DNA of 64,000 bases from Candidatus Aminicenans sakinawicola JGI OTU-1 (GCA_000493965.1 AWNV01000007.1:28408-92407); one strand, 5' to 3'; shown: positions 8,087 to 17,707, counted from the stretch's first letter. The notes: generated from the sequence alone by a model not told the origin. A program made the numbers and translations.

Positions 8087-9043
8087 ATGGCTGCAAGAAA
8101 AGATTTTTATCAGTTAGAAAAAAACATTATCCTTTTAAAGGAGAAGATAGACGATCTCGAAGAAAAAGAGGAAGCTGGATGGGGAGAAAAGGTTAAACTG
8201 TTAAGAAAGAAAATCGAACAGCAGTGGGCTGAGATCAAACCGCAGCTGACACCGTTCAACATTGTCCAGATTGCACGGCATCCTAAAAGACCGTATACAC
8301 TGGATTATATAGAATATCTGACTGAAGATTTTATGGAATTCCACGGGGACCGCCGTTCTGGAGACGACCCTGCGATAATAGCAGGCTTTGGCTGTTATAA
8401 AGGCCAGACAGCAGCTTTCATCGGCCATCAAAAGGGCAGGACAACCCGATTAAGAATTGCCAGAAATTTTGGTCAGCCTAATCCTGAAGGCTATCGTAAA
8501 GCACTGAGGATTATGAGACTTGCTGAAAAATTCGGGTTTCCTGTTATTACACTGATCGATACACCAGGGGCTTATCCTGGAATCCATGCTGAGGAAAAAG
8601 GCCAGGCTGAGGCGATTGCATATAATTTAAAGGAGATTTCAAAGCTTAGGGTTCCTGTGGTTAATGTAGTTATTGGGGAAGGAGGAAGCGGTGGGGCTTT
8701 GGGTATCGGTGTTGGCGATGTACTTTTGATTTTGGAGTATTCATTTTACTCTGTTATTTCTCCTGAAGGATGTGCGGCAATCCTCTGGAAAGACCAGAGT
8801 GCTGTTAATCAGGCTGCAGAAAACTTGAAGTTTTTGGCCAAAGATTTGCTGGAGCTGGGAATTGTTGACAAGATTATCCCGGAACCTCCGGGAGGTGCAC
8901 ATATAGATTATAAACAGGTATTCAAGAATGTAGATGAACAGATAAACATGTCTATGAAAAAAATAAAGCAGAAGTCAATAGAAAACATGCTGGAAGATAG
9001 ATACCAAAAATTCAGGAAGATAGGAGTTTTCGTCGAGAAATGA
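8087..9043 (+). CDS. accA: Acetyl-CoA carboxylase carboxyltransferase subunit alpha
   Basis: AccA, with AccD, transfers the carboxyl group from carboxybiotin to acetyl-CoA, the committed step of fatty acid synthesis. The 318-residue length fits the family. After an N-terminal coiled coil (FYQLEKNIILLKEKIDDLEE) come the signature segments IARHPKRPYTLDYI, FMEFHGDRRSGDDPAI, GHQKGRTTRLRIARNFG, LIDTPGAYPGIHAEEKGQ and GEGGSGGALGIGVGD, the last forming the CoA oxyanion hole. I chose ATG 8087; a TTG at 8072 is in frame but neither has a strong ribosome binding site. The stop overlaps hisS by 4 nt. accD is not in the window. Confidence 0.95.
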   Translation: MAARKDFYQLEKNIILLKEKIDDLEEKEEAGWGEKVKLLRKKIEQQWAEIKPQLTPFNIVQIARHPKRPYTLDYIEYLTEDFMEFHGDRRSGDDPAIIAGFGCYKGQTAAFIGHQKGRTTRLRIARNFGQPNPEGYRKALRIMRLAEKFGFPVITLIDTPGAYPGIHAEEKGQAEAIAYNLKEISKLRVPVVNVVIGEGGSGGALGIGVGDVLLILEYSFYSVISPEGCAAILWKDQSAVNQAAENLKFLAKDLLELGIVDKIIPEPPGGAHIDYKQVFKNVDEQINMSMKKIKQKSIENMLEDRYQKFRKIGVFVEK

Positions 9044-10299
9044 CACCAAAGACAAAGAATAAGAAAATTTTTGCCATAAAGGGTACGAAAGACATCCTTC
9101 CTCAAGAAGCGAGGAAGTGGCAAAAAGTGGAATCAGTTGCCAAGCGAATTTTTGAAGTCTATGGTTATCGGGAAATACGGACACCCATATTTGAAGCTAC
9201 AGAACTTTTCGAGAAAGGTACTGGACAGACAACGGATATTGTTATCAAGGAAATGTATACTTTTACTGATAAAGGGGGACGTTCTCTGACGCTGCGGCCG
9301 GAGTATACCCCTTCGGTAGTGCGTGCCATCATTGAAAACAGGTTGTATCTTCAACCTCAACCACAGAGGTTTTATTTCATGGGCCCTATGTTCCGGTATG
9401 ATAAACCTCAAAAAGGGCGTTACCGCCAGTTTCATCAGATAGACATTGAAGTTTTCGGTGAGAAGGATCCGGCTATTGATGCTGAAATAGTAGAGATGGC
9501 AGCTCGTCTCTTTAAAGAGTTAAATGTTGTTGACGTGGAAATCCTGGTAAATTCCGTTGGCTGCAGGAACTGTCGGCCTCCCTATCTTGAAGAATTAAGA
9601 CGGAAGGCTGGTGAATACATAGGCCAGCTTTGTGCGGACTGTCAGAGGAAAGTTGTAACAAATCCTTTAAGAATTTTTGACTGCAAAGTTGAACTCTGTA
9701 ATGAAATTTCACGCAGCTTTCCTAATATCATTGATTATCTCTGTCCGGAGTGTGAGGAACATTTCAGCAGGTTTTGTTCCTGCCTGGATCTTTACGGAAT
9801 AAAATATACTGTAGAGCCCCGCCTGGTTCGCGGGCTGGATTATTACACAAAAACTGCATTTGAATTTGTTTCATCGAAATTAGGGGCCCAGGATGCTGTT
9901 CTTGGCGGAGGCAGATATGATGATATGATGAAAGCATTTGGGGGTCCAGAAATATGTGGCATCGGTTTTGCCATGGGACTGGAAAGATTTATTTCGGTTG
10001 TCCCTTTCGAAGAAAAGAAGGAGGATTTCCTTTATTTAGCCCACATGGGTGATAGGGCAAAAAAAGCGGGAATGGAATTAGCCAGATTCTTGAGGCAGAA
10101 GGGGATAGAATGCCTTATTGAGTACAAAGAGCGGAGCCTTAAGAATCAAATAAGCCGTGCCAATAAGCTGGGAGCAAAATGGGTCTTGATTGTGGGAGAG
10201 GAAGAAGTGAAAAAAGGCCGTTATCAGCTTAAAAATATGGCTACTGGCTTACAGGAAGAGATTACTAAGGAAGAAATGCCTAGCATTCTTTTAGCTTAG
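9040..10299 (+). CDS. hisS: Histidyl-tRNA synthetase
   Basis: This class II aminoacyl-tRNA synthetase charges tRNA-His. The 419-residue length is standard. It starts IKGTKDILPQEARKW, the conserved HisRS N-terminus. Motif 1 is around EIRTPIFE, motif 2 around FYFMGPMFRYDKPQKGRYRQF and HQIDIEVFG, and the histidine-specific region is LVRGLDYYTKTAFEF with GGGRYDDM. Motif 3 is GIGFAMGLERF. A C-terminal anticodon-binding domain (about 325-419) follows. The insertion between motifs 2 and 3 contains several CxxC pairs (CRNC, CADC, CPEC, CSC), which may bind zinc. It overlaps accA by 4 nt and is followed 16 bp later by aspS, forming one operon. Confidence 0.95.
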   Translation: MTPKTKNKKIFAIKGTKDILPQEARKWQKVESVAKRIFEVYGYREIRTPIFEATELFEKGTGQTTDIVIKEMYTFTDKGGRSLTLRPEYTPSVVRAIIENRLYLQPQPQRFYFMGPMFRYDKPQKGRYRQFHQIDIEVFGEKDPAIDAEIVEMAARLFKELNVVDVEILVNSVGCRNCRPPYLEELRRKAGEYIGQLCADCQRKVVTNPLRIFDCKVELCNEISRSFPNIIDYLCPECEEHFSRFCSCLDLYGIKYTVEPRLVRGLDYYTKTAFEFVSSKLGAQDAVLGGGRYDDMMKAFGGPEICGIGFAMGLERFISVVPFEEKKEDFLYLAHMGDRAKKAGMELARFLRQKGIECLIEYKERSLKNQISRANKLGAKWVLIVGEEEVKKGRYQLKNMATGLQEEITKEEMPSILLA

Positions 10300-10315
10300 T
10301 AAAAGGATAGAACAA

Positions 10316-12082
10316 ATGGGGTGCGACACATTGTCAGATTGGAGGCGAACAGTCTATTGTGGTGCTCTGCGAAGGAAAGATGCCGGCAGGGAAGTGACCC
10401 TTCTCGGTTGGGTCAACAGACAGAGAGACATAGGGAATTTAGTTTTTCTCGACCTTAGGGATAGAGAGGGGTTGGCCCAGATTGTTGTGACTTCTGAGAA
10501 CACAGGGCTTTTGGAGAAAGCAAAGACAATCAGGATGGAATATGTGATTGGAATAAAGGGAGTTGTGAGGAAGCGGGAGGAGTGTTCCATAAATCCCAAT
10601 CTTCCAACAGGAGAGATAGAAGTTGAGGCAAAAGAGCTTAAAGTTCTGAGCGTGTCTAGAGTCCCTCCTTTTGTGATTTCTGACCCTCCTAATGCGACTG
10701 AAGAGCTCCGTTTTAAGTACAGATACCTGGATTTGAGAAGACCCTCCATGCAGCGCAGTATAAAGCTGAGGCATCAGGCAGTACTCTGCATCCGCAATTT
10801 CCTGAGCAGCGAAGGTTTTTACGAGGTTGAGACTCCATTTCTTACTAAATCGACTCCAGAAGGAGCCAGGGATTACCTTGTGCCTAGCCGGGTGTATAAG
10901 GGGAAGTTTTTTGCTTTGCCTCAATCTCCCCAGATTTTTAAGCAGATCCTTATGATTTCGGGGCTTGACCGTTATTTCCAAATTGTGCGCTGTTTCCGGG
11001 ATGAAGATTTAAGAGCAGACCGCCAGCCCGAGTTTACTCAGATCGACCTGGAAATGAGTTTCATAGACAGGGAAGAGATTTTTCAAATAGTAGAAGCCAT
11101 GATGGCTTCGGTTTTTAAAATTATCGGTATAAAGGTTGATGTGCCATTTGCCAGACTCACCTATAAAGAGAGTATGGAAGCATACGGGACTGACAAGCCT
11201 GATCTGCGTTCTGGGATGAAGATAGAGGACTTAACGGAAATTGCTGCCAGAGTCGATTCAGATGTTATAAAAAGCTCGCTCTCTGCAGGCGGTGTATTAA
11301 TGGGAATAGCCGTGGAAAAAGGAGAAAGTTTTTCCAGAAGCCGGCTTGAAAAGCTCAATCAGAATGCAAAAGTCCCTGGAGGAAAAGGTATTATCTGGAT
11401 AAAAAAGCCAGAAGGGTTTAAGTCTTCCTTGAGAATGGCAGAAAAAGATATCGATTTGATCTGGCAAAAAATGAATGTGGGAAAGGAAGATTTAGTTTTG
11501 CTGATTGCTGATAAGAAAAAGACCGTATTAAAGATATTGGGGGAAATCCGCCGGTCTCTTATTTCTGAGCAGTACAAAGAACCAGAATTATTTAAGTTCG
11601 CATGGGTGACAGACTTCCCGCTTTTTGAATGGAGCGAAGATGAAAATCGTCTTGTCTCAATGCATCATCCTTTCACTTCTCCTTGGGAGAAGGATACGGA
11701 GTTATTGGAGAAAGAACCTCTTCGTGTGAGAGCGAAATCATATGACCTTATTCTTAATGGGATAGAAATAGGAGGGGGATCGATCCGCATTCATAACTTT
11801 GACCTTCAAGAAAAGGTGTTCAGGACTCTCGGCCTAGATGAAAGGGAGGTCCAGGAAAAATTCGGGTTTTTCCTGGAAGCTCTTTCTTATGGGACACCTC
11901 CTCACGGTGGAATTGCTCTTGGAGTGGATCGTATTGTCATGTTACTTGCAGGCCAGGATTCTATCCGCGACGTCATTCCTTTTCCCAAGACAACGAGCTC
12001 GTTGTGTCTGCTCACAAATTCTCCTTCAGAGGTTGATCCAAAGCAGCTCAAGGATCTCGGATTGAAGAAATCTGACAGATAA
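10316..12082 (+). CDS. aspS: Aspartyl-tRNA synthetase
   Basis: This is the bacterial-type AspRS of 588 residues: an N-terminal OB-fold anticodon-binding domain (to about 110; VTLLGWVNRQRDIGNLVFLDLRD), a class II core and the bacterial GAD insertion (about 290-420). Motif 2 is CFRDEDLRADRQPEFTQID and motif 3 is GIALGVDRIVMLLAG. Asparaginase-like or AsnRS features are absent. Whether it also charges tRNA-Asn cannot be told from sequence by eye; no gatCAB genes are in the window. An AAGGA ribosome binding site precedes the ATG. It is the last gene of the accA-hisS-aspS operon and is convergent with the kinase-like gene. Confidence 0.95.
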   Translation: MGCDTLSDWRRTVYCGALRRKDAGREVTLLGWVNRQRDIGNLVFLDLRDREGLAQIVVTSENTGLLEKAKTIRMEYVIGIKGVVRKREECSINPNLPTGEIEVEAKELKVLSVSRVPPFVISDPPNATEELRFKYRYLDLRRPSMQRSIKLRHQAVLCIRNFLSSEGFYEVETPFLTKSTPEGARDYLVPSRVYKGKFFALPQSPQIFKQILMISGLDRYFQIVRCFRDEDLRADRQPEFTQIDLEMSFIDREEIFQIVEAMMASVFKIIGIKVDVPFARLTYKESMEAYGTDKPDLRSGMKIEDLTEIAARVDSDVIKSSLSAGGVLMGIAVEKGESFSRSRLEKLNQNAKVPGGKGIIWIKKPEGFKSSLRMAEKDIDLIWQKMNVGKEDLVLLIADKKKTVLKILGEIRRSLISEQYKEPELFKFAWVTDFPLFEWSEDENRLVSMHHPFTSPWEKDTELLEKEPLRVRAKSYDLILNGIEIGGGSIRIHNFDLQEKVFRTLGLDEREVQEKFGFFLEALSYGTPPHGGIALGVDRIVMLLAGQDSIRDVIPFPKTTSSLCLLTNSPSEVDPKQLKDLGLKKSDR

Positions 12083-12090
12083 GAAGAAGA

Positions 12091-12151
12091 GGAAAAGATG
12101 AATTTGAGAGTATGGCTGTGCTCCACTCAGATTTTTTAACGCCATCTCCTC
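12091..12151. repeat. Interspersed repeat, copy 1 of 3
   Basis: About 60 bp matching 63870-63930 in the same orientation and 28281-28334 inverted. Read on the minus strand it contains GGCGTTAAAAA, GTGGAGC and CAAATTCATCTT. In this copy GATGAATTTGAG (12097-12108) and CTCAAATTCATC (12149-12160) also form a perfect 12-bp inverted repeat that could serve as a bidirectional terminator between convergent genes. Confidence 0.7.
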
Positions 12152-12234
12152 AAATTCATCCACTCTCAGATGTTCTATCTAAGTCCTGATTATTGTGATA
12201 AGCCGATCAGGGCTAATTATTCAGGAGTGGTTTA

Positions 12235-14745
12235 CTACGTTGTCTTCAGGCGCCTTGTTTCAGTTATGAACGTCCCGATCAAGGCAGCAAATGTGAATAA
12301 AAAGACTCTCCATAGAGCTGTGACTGCAGTATTGCCCAGAAGGGCTGTAAGCAGCTCACCTTCTCCTGTGAATACAATCAACAGCACTGTGCTTACTACG
12401 GCATGAAAGAGACCTGTTAGGGCTCCGCTGATTGCCCCCATTGTCATTCGTTTTGAGAAGGCAGCACCTCCTGCCCATACAGAAGTCCCAGCAGCCGTGA
12501 AAATAGGGAACCAGAGAGCAATCCACCAGATATTGCCGAATTTGGGTAGATGACCTGTACATTGAAGGTATACTACTTCGGTTAAAGCTAGAAATACAGT
12601 TCCTGTAAGCACACAGAGAGGTAAGTGCCAGGTTCTAGGTTTTAGGCCGGATCGAAGCTTGCTGCGTTGGCGGATGCGCCGGCCTATAGTCAGGGGATAA
12701 TTGTAGAATAAGTCAAAGAAGGTATGTTCCAGAAGAGCCCCTCTCTCCCCAAAGACAGGCACGATATGTGCGGCTCCGGTTGCCCAATGTCCAGCCATGA
12801 ATCGGGCGAGGTCTGGATAGCGGTATGCCATCTGTATCGGAAAAGCAAGATAACCGATATATTTGAGGAAACTTAAATAAAATGCGATGTTGTAATCTTT
12901 GAAATTGCGTTCGTGTAAAACAAGAAAAGACACATAAAAACCTCGAACAAGCGAGCCGGGCGATATCGGAATAACTTGAAAAAGACCCAGAATAATGCCT
13001 GCGTGTACAGAAGCCGCCTGCCACGAGAGTTCCGGGTGCAGATTTACATAAGTAAAGGCAACGATAATTGAGACTATTTGTGTTATAGGTACTGTGCAGA
13101 TATGAACAGCTAGGCTTTTAAGGTATTTCTGGATAAAAGGCTCCTTTATCTGGGAATTGATTCTTGCTGCCTCTTCAGTGCTCAGGATTCCGTTGTTATG
13201 TCCTGTAGAGACCAATTCACGCAGCCATCGTTCTCGGGCATGGGCTTTGAAATAGAGCCGTAAAGGTCTTGCAAATATGTAATCAAGTGACTGTAATGCA
13301 AAGCGGCGGTCTGAAAAAAATCGGTGCATCTTTGCAGGTAATATTGAAAGCGGCAGGTGTCCAAGAAATCTCGCAGGATGTCCGGCCAGCTTTTTTGCCC
13401 GTTTGGCATCGACACGTCCTGTCCTGTGCCAGCGGATTAGAATCTCAGCAATGCGGCTTCTTCCGGCGCGCCGGAAATAGTCGAGGCTGGTAAACAAGCG
13501 TGCTAAGTGATGTCTGTAATTTTCTTTCCCCCACAGCCTGCGCACAAAATATCCAAGAATTGGAATAAGACCGAGGAAGTAGAAGATCAGGGTTAGAAAC
13601 TTATTATGAACTAATCTGTTTAAGGTTTTTTTATCGATTATGTTCCGGATCTTCCAGCTTTTTATACTGCTGTCCATGATGGATGCCCACAGTTTCCTGC
13701 TGTAGATCAGTTTAAAATGATGATGTGTGATATCGGGTAGTGAGCTGCGGTAAGACTTGTCTGCCTCTTTAAGCTCCTCCATGGCATCTTGCATTCCTGT
13801 AAAAGTTTCTGGATTGTTATTCACAAAATTCTGCAGTTTGTCTATGCTTCCGCGGTCAAACTGAACTAAACTGCCCCGGCCGATGCCTTTGAAGATGAGT
13901 TTAAAGTCAGCAGGGCACATAGGAAGAAAAGGAAGAATGGCAAGGCCGGCACGGAAATCCACTGCCACTAGCCCAGCTTCAGGAGCAGGATCGCTCTCAG
14001 TTTGCTTAAGTACATTAGGCTGGCTTTTGAGTGTCCACCATTCATACTGGCGGGCCAGTTCTACAGCGCCCATTTCATGTAACAAATCAACAAGCTGGGC
14101 CATAAAAATCCGTTTTGAGCGGTACTCTGGGGAACCAGCCCCTTCCCCGGAATCTCCTGCTTTCCATTTCCGCCTGGCATCCAGGTTGTCGTCTACCTCG
14201 AGATGCCACACGCGGCCGTCGATCCACTCGCTGATTTCTCCACAGCTCCCGAGAACAGGGTCAATGAAGGTTGCCAGAATATTGACTACAACCTTTTCTG
14301 AACCAAAGTATGTTTTCGCTCCCTGCCGGATAAGTTTCTGCCAAAGAGCACCTGCACGGGCAGCGTCAGGATTGACCTGGAGGGAAAATGGGCCCTGAAA
14401 GCCAAGGGCATAAATCACGTTTCGGTATAATTTTGAGAACCCAGTCGGAGGAATGAGAATTTTCATAGCATAGGTATGGCCCGGATGAATGCCTTCAAGC
14501 TGGCCGTCAGCAGATTCAATACTCAGGATTTTTGCCTTGTAAACCTGGCCTGCATAGCCCCCGCCTATAAATTTTTCTACTTCTAATTTTAAATGTCCTG
14601 TGTTTGCGGGAACGATTCCTTTGACTTCATAAGAGAACTGTGTCCCTGGTTCATATCGCTGGATGCGCATGGGGCGCAGGATTTTCTGTTCCTGGAAAGT
14701 CTCTGTTAATTCCCTTATAGTCTGAATCGAATATTCTATTTCCAT
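12235..14745 (-). CDS. Kinase-like domain fused to a multi-pass membrane domain (unknown function)
   Basis: This 836-residue protein has an N-terminal region resembling a protein-kinase fold: a glycine-rich loop FIGGGYAGQVYKAK (about 58-71), a putative ATP-binding lysine in YAMKIL (about 92-97), LLHEMG near residue 217, LKSQPNVL where kinases have the D-L-K-P-x-N loop, and VAVDFRAG in the position of DFG. The usual HRD aspartate is not obvious. The middle is basic and helical. From about residue 380 there are hydrophobic segments (FLTLIFYFLGLIPILGYFV, then several between 560 and 830), so the C-terminal half is a membrane domain. A short coupled ORF precedes it. I do not recognise a characterised homologue; pseudokinase or lipid/sugar kinase are both possible. 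Confidence 0.7.
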   Translation of the reverse strand: MEIEYSIQTIRELTETFQEQKILRPMRIQRYEPGTQFSYEVKGIVPANTGHLKLEVEKFIGGGYAGQVYKAKILSIESADGQLEGIHPGHTYAMKILIPPTGFSKLYRNVIYALGFQGPFSLQVNPDAARAGALWQKLIRQGAKTYFGSEKVVVNILATFIDPVLGSCGEISEWIDGRVWHLEVDDNLDARRKWKAGDSGEGAGSPEYRSKRIFMAQLVDLLHEMGAVELARQYEWWTLKSQPNVLKQTESDPAPEAGLVAVDFRAGLAILPFLPMCPADFKLIFKGIGRGSLVQFDRGSIDKLQNFVNNNPETFTGMQDAMEELKEADKSYRSSLPDITHHHFKLIYSRKLWASIMDSSIKSWKIRNIIDKKTLNRLVHNKFLTLIFYFLGLIPILGYFVRRLWGKENYRHHLARLFTSLDYFRRAGRSRIAEILIRWHRTGRVDAKRAKKLAGHPARFLGHLPLSILPAKMHRFFSDRRFALQSLDYIFARPLRLYFKAHARERWLRELVSTGHNNGILSTEEAARINSQIKEPFIQKYLKSLAVHICTVPITQIVSIIVAFTYVNLHPELSWQAASVHAGIILGLFQVIPISPGSLVRGFYVSFLVLHERNFKDYNIAFYLSFLKYIGYLAFPIQMAYRYPDLARFMAGHWATGAAHIVPVFGERGALLEHTFFDLFYNYPLTIGRRIRQRSKLRSGLKPRTWHLPLCVLTGTVFLALTEVVYLQCTGHLPKFGNIWWIALWFPIFTAAGTSVWAGGAAFSKRMTMGAISGALTGLFHAVVSTVLLIVFTGEGELLTALLGNTAVTALWRVFLFTFAALIGTFITETRRLKTT

Positions 14746-14843
14746 GATGTTTTCAATCGTGCAAGCTCATTTTCGTTTTTTTCGTTTGTGAGTTGGGGTA
14801 AAAACAAGGTAATTTTCCATTCAATATTAGACTTTTTTTCCAT
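14736..14843 (-). CDS. Small 35-residue ORF coupled to the kinase-like gene
   Basis: An ATG at 14843 has a good ribosome binding site (GCAGGAG, 5-7 nt upstream on the minus strand). The frame runs 35 codons and overlaps the start of the kinase-like gene by 10 nt. The peptide is polar with one short hydrophobic patch (ITLFLPQL) and no recognisable family. The kinase-like gene's own ATG has only a weak ribosome binding site. This arrangement fits a translationally coupling leader or a small partner protein. Longer readings of this frame from further upstream are not supported. Confidence 0.45.
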   Translation of the reverse strand: MEKKSNIEWKITLFLPQLTNEKNENELARLKTSWK

Positions 14844-14956
14844 ATTGTCTCCTGCAATATTTAAACATTCAATTGAGTATAAATCAAATTGTTTAAGGAA
14901 GTAACATAATAAGCACTCGTTATGTTTGCAGGCAGAGATACATATTTTGTTTTGTC

Positions 14957-14985
14957 TTGAATTTGAATCTTGTATTAAGTATAAG
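14957..14985 (+). promoter_or_regulatory. Promoter of fRMsr gene, probably leaderless
   Basis: TTGAAT (14957-14962) and TATAAG (14980-14985) are 17 bp apart, and the ATG at 14992 follows after 6 nt with no Shine-Dalgarno sequence. Confidence 0.5.
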
Positions 14986-14991
14986 TATTGT

Positions 14992-15456
14992 ATGAGCCGT
15001 AAAGAAGATAGGTATAAATGGGCAGCGAGCCAGGTGCGCTCCAAGGTTAAACACCATGTGGATACTGTGTCTACACTCGCTAATACAGCAGCAATTCTTA
15101 AGGAGAAGTGTACTAACTTTTTCTGGGTTGGCTTCTACTTTTTCCTTGAAGACTGTCTTGTATTAGGCCCTTTTCAGGGGCCGCCGGCCTGTGCAAAGTT
15201 GGGGCTGGATAAAGGGGTCTGTGCTGCTGCCGCCTCGAAGAAAAGCACAATCATTGTGCCTAATGTACGTCAGTTCCCCGGTCATGTGGCCTGTGACAGC
15301 CGATCTAAATCGGAAATCGTTGTCCCTGTATTTGATAAAAATGGGGCTTTAAGAGCACTCCTTGATGTGGACAGTGAGAAGCCGGGTGATTTTGACCAGA
15401 CGGATAGGCAGGGATTAGAAACTATTGCCTCCTTACTGTCATCAATATGGACTTAA
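14992..15456 (+). CDS. GAF-domain free methionine-(R)-sulfoxide reductase
   Basis: fRMsr reduces free methionine-R-sulfoxide using thioredoxin. The 154-residue protein is a single GAF domain (FFWVGFYFF, LGPFQGPPAC, GHVACDSRSKSEIVVPV, DVDSEKPGDFDQTD). Three cysteines at 67, 77 and 101 match the spacing (10 and 24 residues) of the catalytic and resolving cysteines of E. coli YebR (C84, C94, C118). I chose the ATG at 14992; an upstream ATG at 14926 would add a Cys-rich tail unlike the family. The gene lies on its own promoter, divergent from the kinase-like gene, before lptD. Confidence 0.88.
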   Translation: MSRKEDRYKWAASQVRSKVKHHVDTVSTLANTAAILKEKCTNFFWVGFYFFLEDCLVLGPFQGPPACAKLGLDKGVCAAAASKKSTIIVPNVRQFPGHVACDSRSKSEIVVPVFDKNGALRALLDVDSEKPGDFDQTDRQGLETIASLLSSIWT

Positions 15457-15528
15457 TATGAAATTGCAGTGCTTCCTTTGGCCGTTTAAAATGAGATATA
15501 ATTGGAAAATGCTGGAAAAGGCCTCGTG

Positions 15529-17664
15529 ATGAAAAGAAAAATAACTCCAGTTTGTGTGTTAATTTGTATTTTGATCTGGGGAAATTTTTCGTTTAGCCAG
15601 GAGGATTCTATTTCTGGAGAAATTAAATTAATAGCACATTATAAAGAGAGGCTTAAAGAGTGGATTATTGCGACAGGCAATGTTGAGATTTATTACAAGA
15701 GCGTTAAATTATTTGCCGACAGCGTTAAATTGAATACAGAAACTAAAGATGTAACGGCTGAAGGCAATGTAGTGATTCAATTGCCCAATGAGAACATTAG
15801 TGGTGAAAAGGCCAGCTTTAATTTAGATTCTTCAATAGGAGAAATTAAAAAAGTCCATGGTATGATACAGCCCACCATATTTTACGAAGCAGAATCTCTC
15901 GAAAGGAAAAGTGAAAGTGTCTATCATTTTCAGAAAGCATGGATAACATCTTGCACTCAGCCTGTCCCGCGATGGAAATTTTCCTGTTCTAAGGCAGATT
16001 TCAAGAAAAATGATTACATGAAAATGTGGAGTTCTGTGTTATTTATAAAGAAAGTTCCGGTTTTTTATTTTCCTTATATGAGATATCCTCTCAATGAGGA
16101 AAGGGCAACCGGTTTTTTGATGCCTCAATTGGGATATTCGGGTATAAAGGGACTTACTTATTCGCAGAGCTTCTACTGGGCGATAAGAAGAAACATGGAT
16201 GCTACCTTAAATTTAAATTATTACTCGGAAAAAGGTTTGGGAGGAGGACTCGAATACCGTTATCTATTTCCTGAGGGAACAGGCGGCCAGTTAAACCTGT
16301 ATTATTTCAATTTTAAAAACACTCTCGATCAGGAAGAGCAACCTAGTGCTTATATTTTTCGCTTCAAACATAACCAATCTCTTCCTCTCAACTTTAAGCT
16401 TGTGGCCGATGTTGACTATCAAAGTTCTTTTGATTTTTTAAGACAGTTCGACGACAACTTCGTGCGGGCCGTCGTTTCAAATAGGAGTTCCCAAGTATAT
16501 CTATCCAGGTCCTGGTCTTATTTTAATATGAGTGCCAGGGCTTCAAGGTTTGAAACATATTTTATGAACCAGGATAATTCAATAATCAGATACTATCTGC
16601 CGCAGATAGGTTTCAGTTCTTCCCAAATAAAGATCTTTTCCCCATTATATTTTTCTTTTTCTTCGTCTTTTACGCGATGGGAATATGGATGGGAGTCTGA
16701 TTATGAAAATAACATCCAGAAAAGCTCACAGAGTTTTGCAATTAATCCTGAGTTCACATTCCCTTTTACAGCAGTTCCCTGGTTTACGCTGAATTCTTCG
16801 ATTTCTTCCAATATTAATTATTATTTTAATAGCTATGCACTCAACACTAAAACAGTAGTTGATGAACCGATTTTAAGCCACAAGCATGCTCTCAACTTTG
16901 AATTTAGTGGGCCTGTCTTTTATAAAATATTTTTTGGGGCTGATAAAATGCCAAGGCTGAAGCATATTATTGAGCCCTTTGTGACATATCGCTACGAAAC
17001 CCCGGTTGCTTCTTCTGACAGGATTATTACTCCAAGCGGTTACTATTTTCGATATCATGAAGTCACTTACGGGTTAACAAACCGTTTTTTGCTCAAGCAG
17101 GATGAGATGACAAAGGAAATTTTTGTTCTGGGGATATCACAAACGTATTATCTGCTTCCAGAAGAAAGCCCTTTAAGCCGTTTCCTGGTTAACAATGAAA
17201 TACCGCGGTTTACAGATATAAGCAGTTATTTAAGATATTACCCCAAGGAAAAATACAGTATTGATGTCTCTGCTGGCTTCAACCCCTATTATAAGACTCT
17301 TTCCAGCGTTCGAATGGGAGCCAACTTTGGAGTGCCAGAGGATCCTTTATTTCTAAGTGTAAATTGGTACAAAAGCATCAACTCCTATTACAAGGATATA
17401 TGGTATGACCGTCACCAGATAAGCTGTTTTGGTGGGGCAAAGATTACCCCCCTTTCCATGGAAGCTATGGCTGAAGTGGATTTTAATATTCAGGAGAAAA
17501 AGCTTCTTTATTCTGCTTTTTCTCTGATTTACCATTATCAATGCCTTGATTTTTCTGCAGATGTTAAAGTATTTTATTTTCGTGAAAAACCAGAGATGTA
17601 CTTCAGAATCTCTATAGGATTAGGCAACATCGGAAAGTCAACAGATTTTCTTGGAGGCTTGTGA
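15529..17664 (+). CDS. lptD: LPS-assembly protein LptD (OstA/Imp)
   Basis: LptD is the outer-membrane beta-barrel that, with LptE, inserts lipopolysaccharide into the outer leaflet. The 711-residue protein begins with a signal peptide (KITPVCVLICILIWGNFSFS) followed by an OstA/LptA-like beta-jellyroll (about 25-130: ATGNVEIYYKSVKLFADSVKL, VTAEGNVVIQLP). The remainder alternates aromatic-rich beta strands typical of a large barrel (FYFPYMRYPLNEERATGFLMP is the conserved start of the LptD domain). The ATG at 15529 is preferred to the in-frame TTG at 15502, because the signal peptide starts there. It precedes two sugar-nucleotide enzymes, matching an LPS role. Confidence 0.9.
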   Translation: MKRKITPVCVLICILIWGNFSFSQEDSISGEIKLIAHYKERLKEWIIATGNVEIYYKSVKLFADSVKLNTETKDVTAEGNVVIQLPNENISGEKASFNLDSSIGEIKKVHGMIQPTIFYEAESLERKSESVYHFQKAWITSCTQPVPRWKFSCSKADFKKNDYMKMWSSVLFIKKVPVFYFPYMRYPLNEERATGFLMPQLGYSGIKGLTYSQSFYWAIRRNMDATLNLNYYSEKGLGGGLEYRYLFPEGTGGQLNLYYFNFKNTLDQEEQPSAYIFRFKHNQSLPLNFKLVADVDYQSSFDFLRQFDDNFVRAVVSNRSSQVYLSRSWSYFNMSARASRFETYFMNQDNSIIRYYLPQIGFSSSQIKIFSPLYFSFSSSFTRWEYGWESDYENNIQKSSQSFAINPEFTFPFTAVPWFTLNSSISSNINYYFNSYALNTKTVVDEPILSHKHALNFEFSGPVFYKIFFGADKMPRLKHIIEPFVTYRYETPVASSDRIITPSGYYFRYHEVTYGLTNRFLLKQDEMTKEIFVLGISQTYYLLPEESPLSRFLVNNEIPRFTDISSYLRYYPKEKYSIDVSAGFNPYYKTLSSVRMGANFGVPEDPLFLSVNWYKSINSYYKDIWYDRHQISCFGGAKITPLSMEAMAEVDFNIQEKKLLYSAFSLIYHYQCLDFSADVKVFYFREKPEMYFRISIGLGNIGKSTDFLGGL

Positions 17665-17707
17665 TTCTGAAGAACCGGGAGCGATCCCCATTTTTCAAGG
17701 AGGATAA

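Noticed and set aside
14736..15044. 102-residue minus-strand frame upstream of the kinase-like gene
   Set aside because: Only the last 35 codons have a ribosome binding site and an ATG; the rest lies over the fRMsr promoter and start region.
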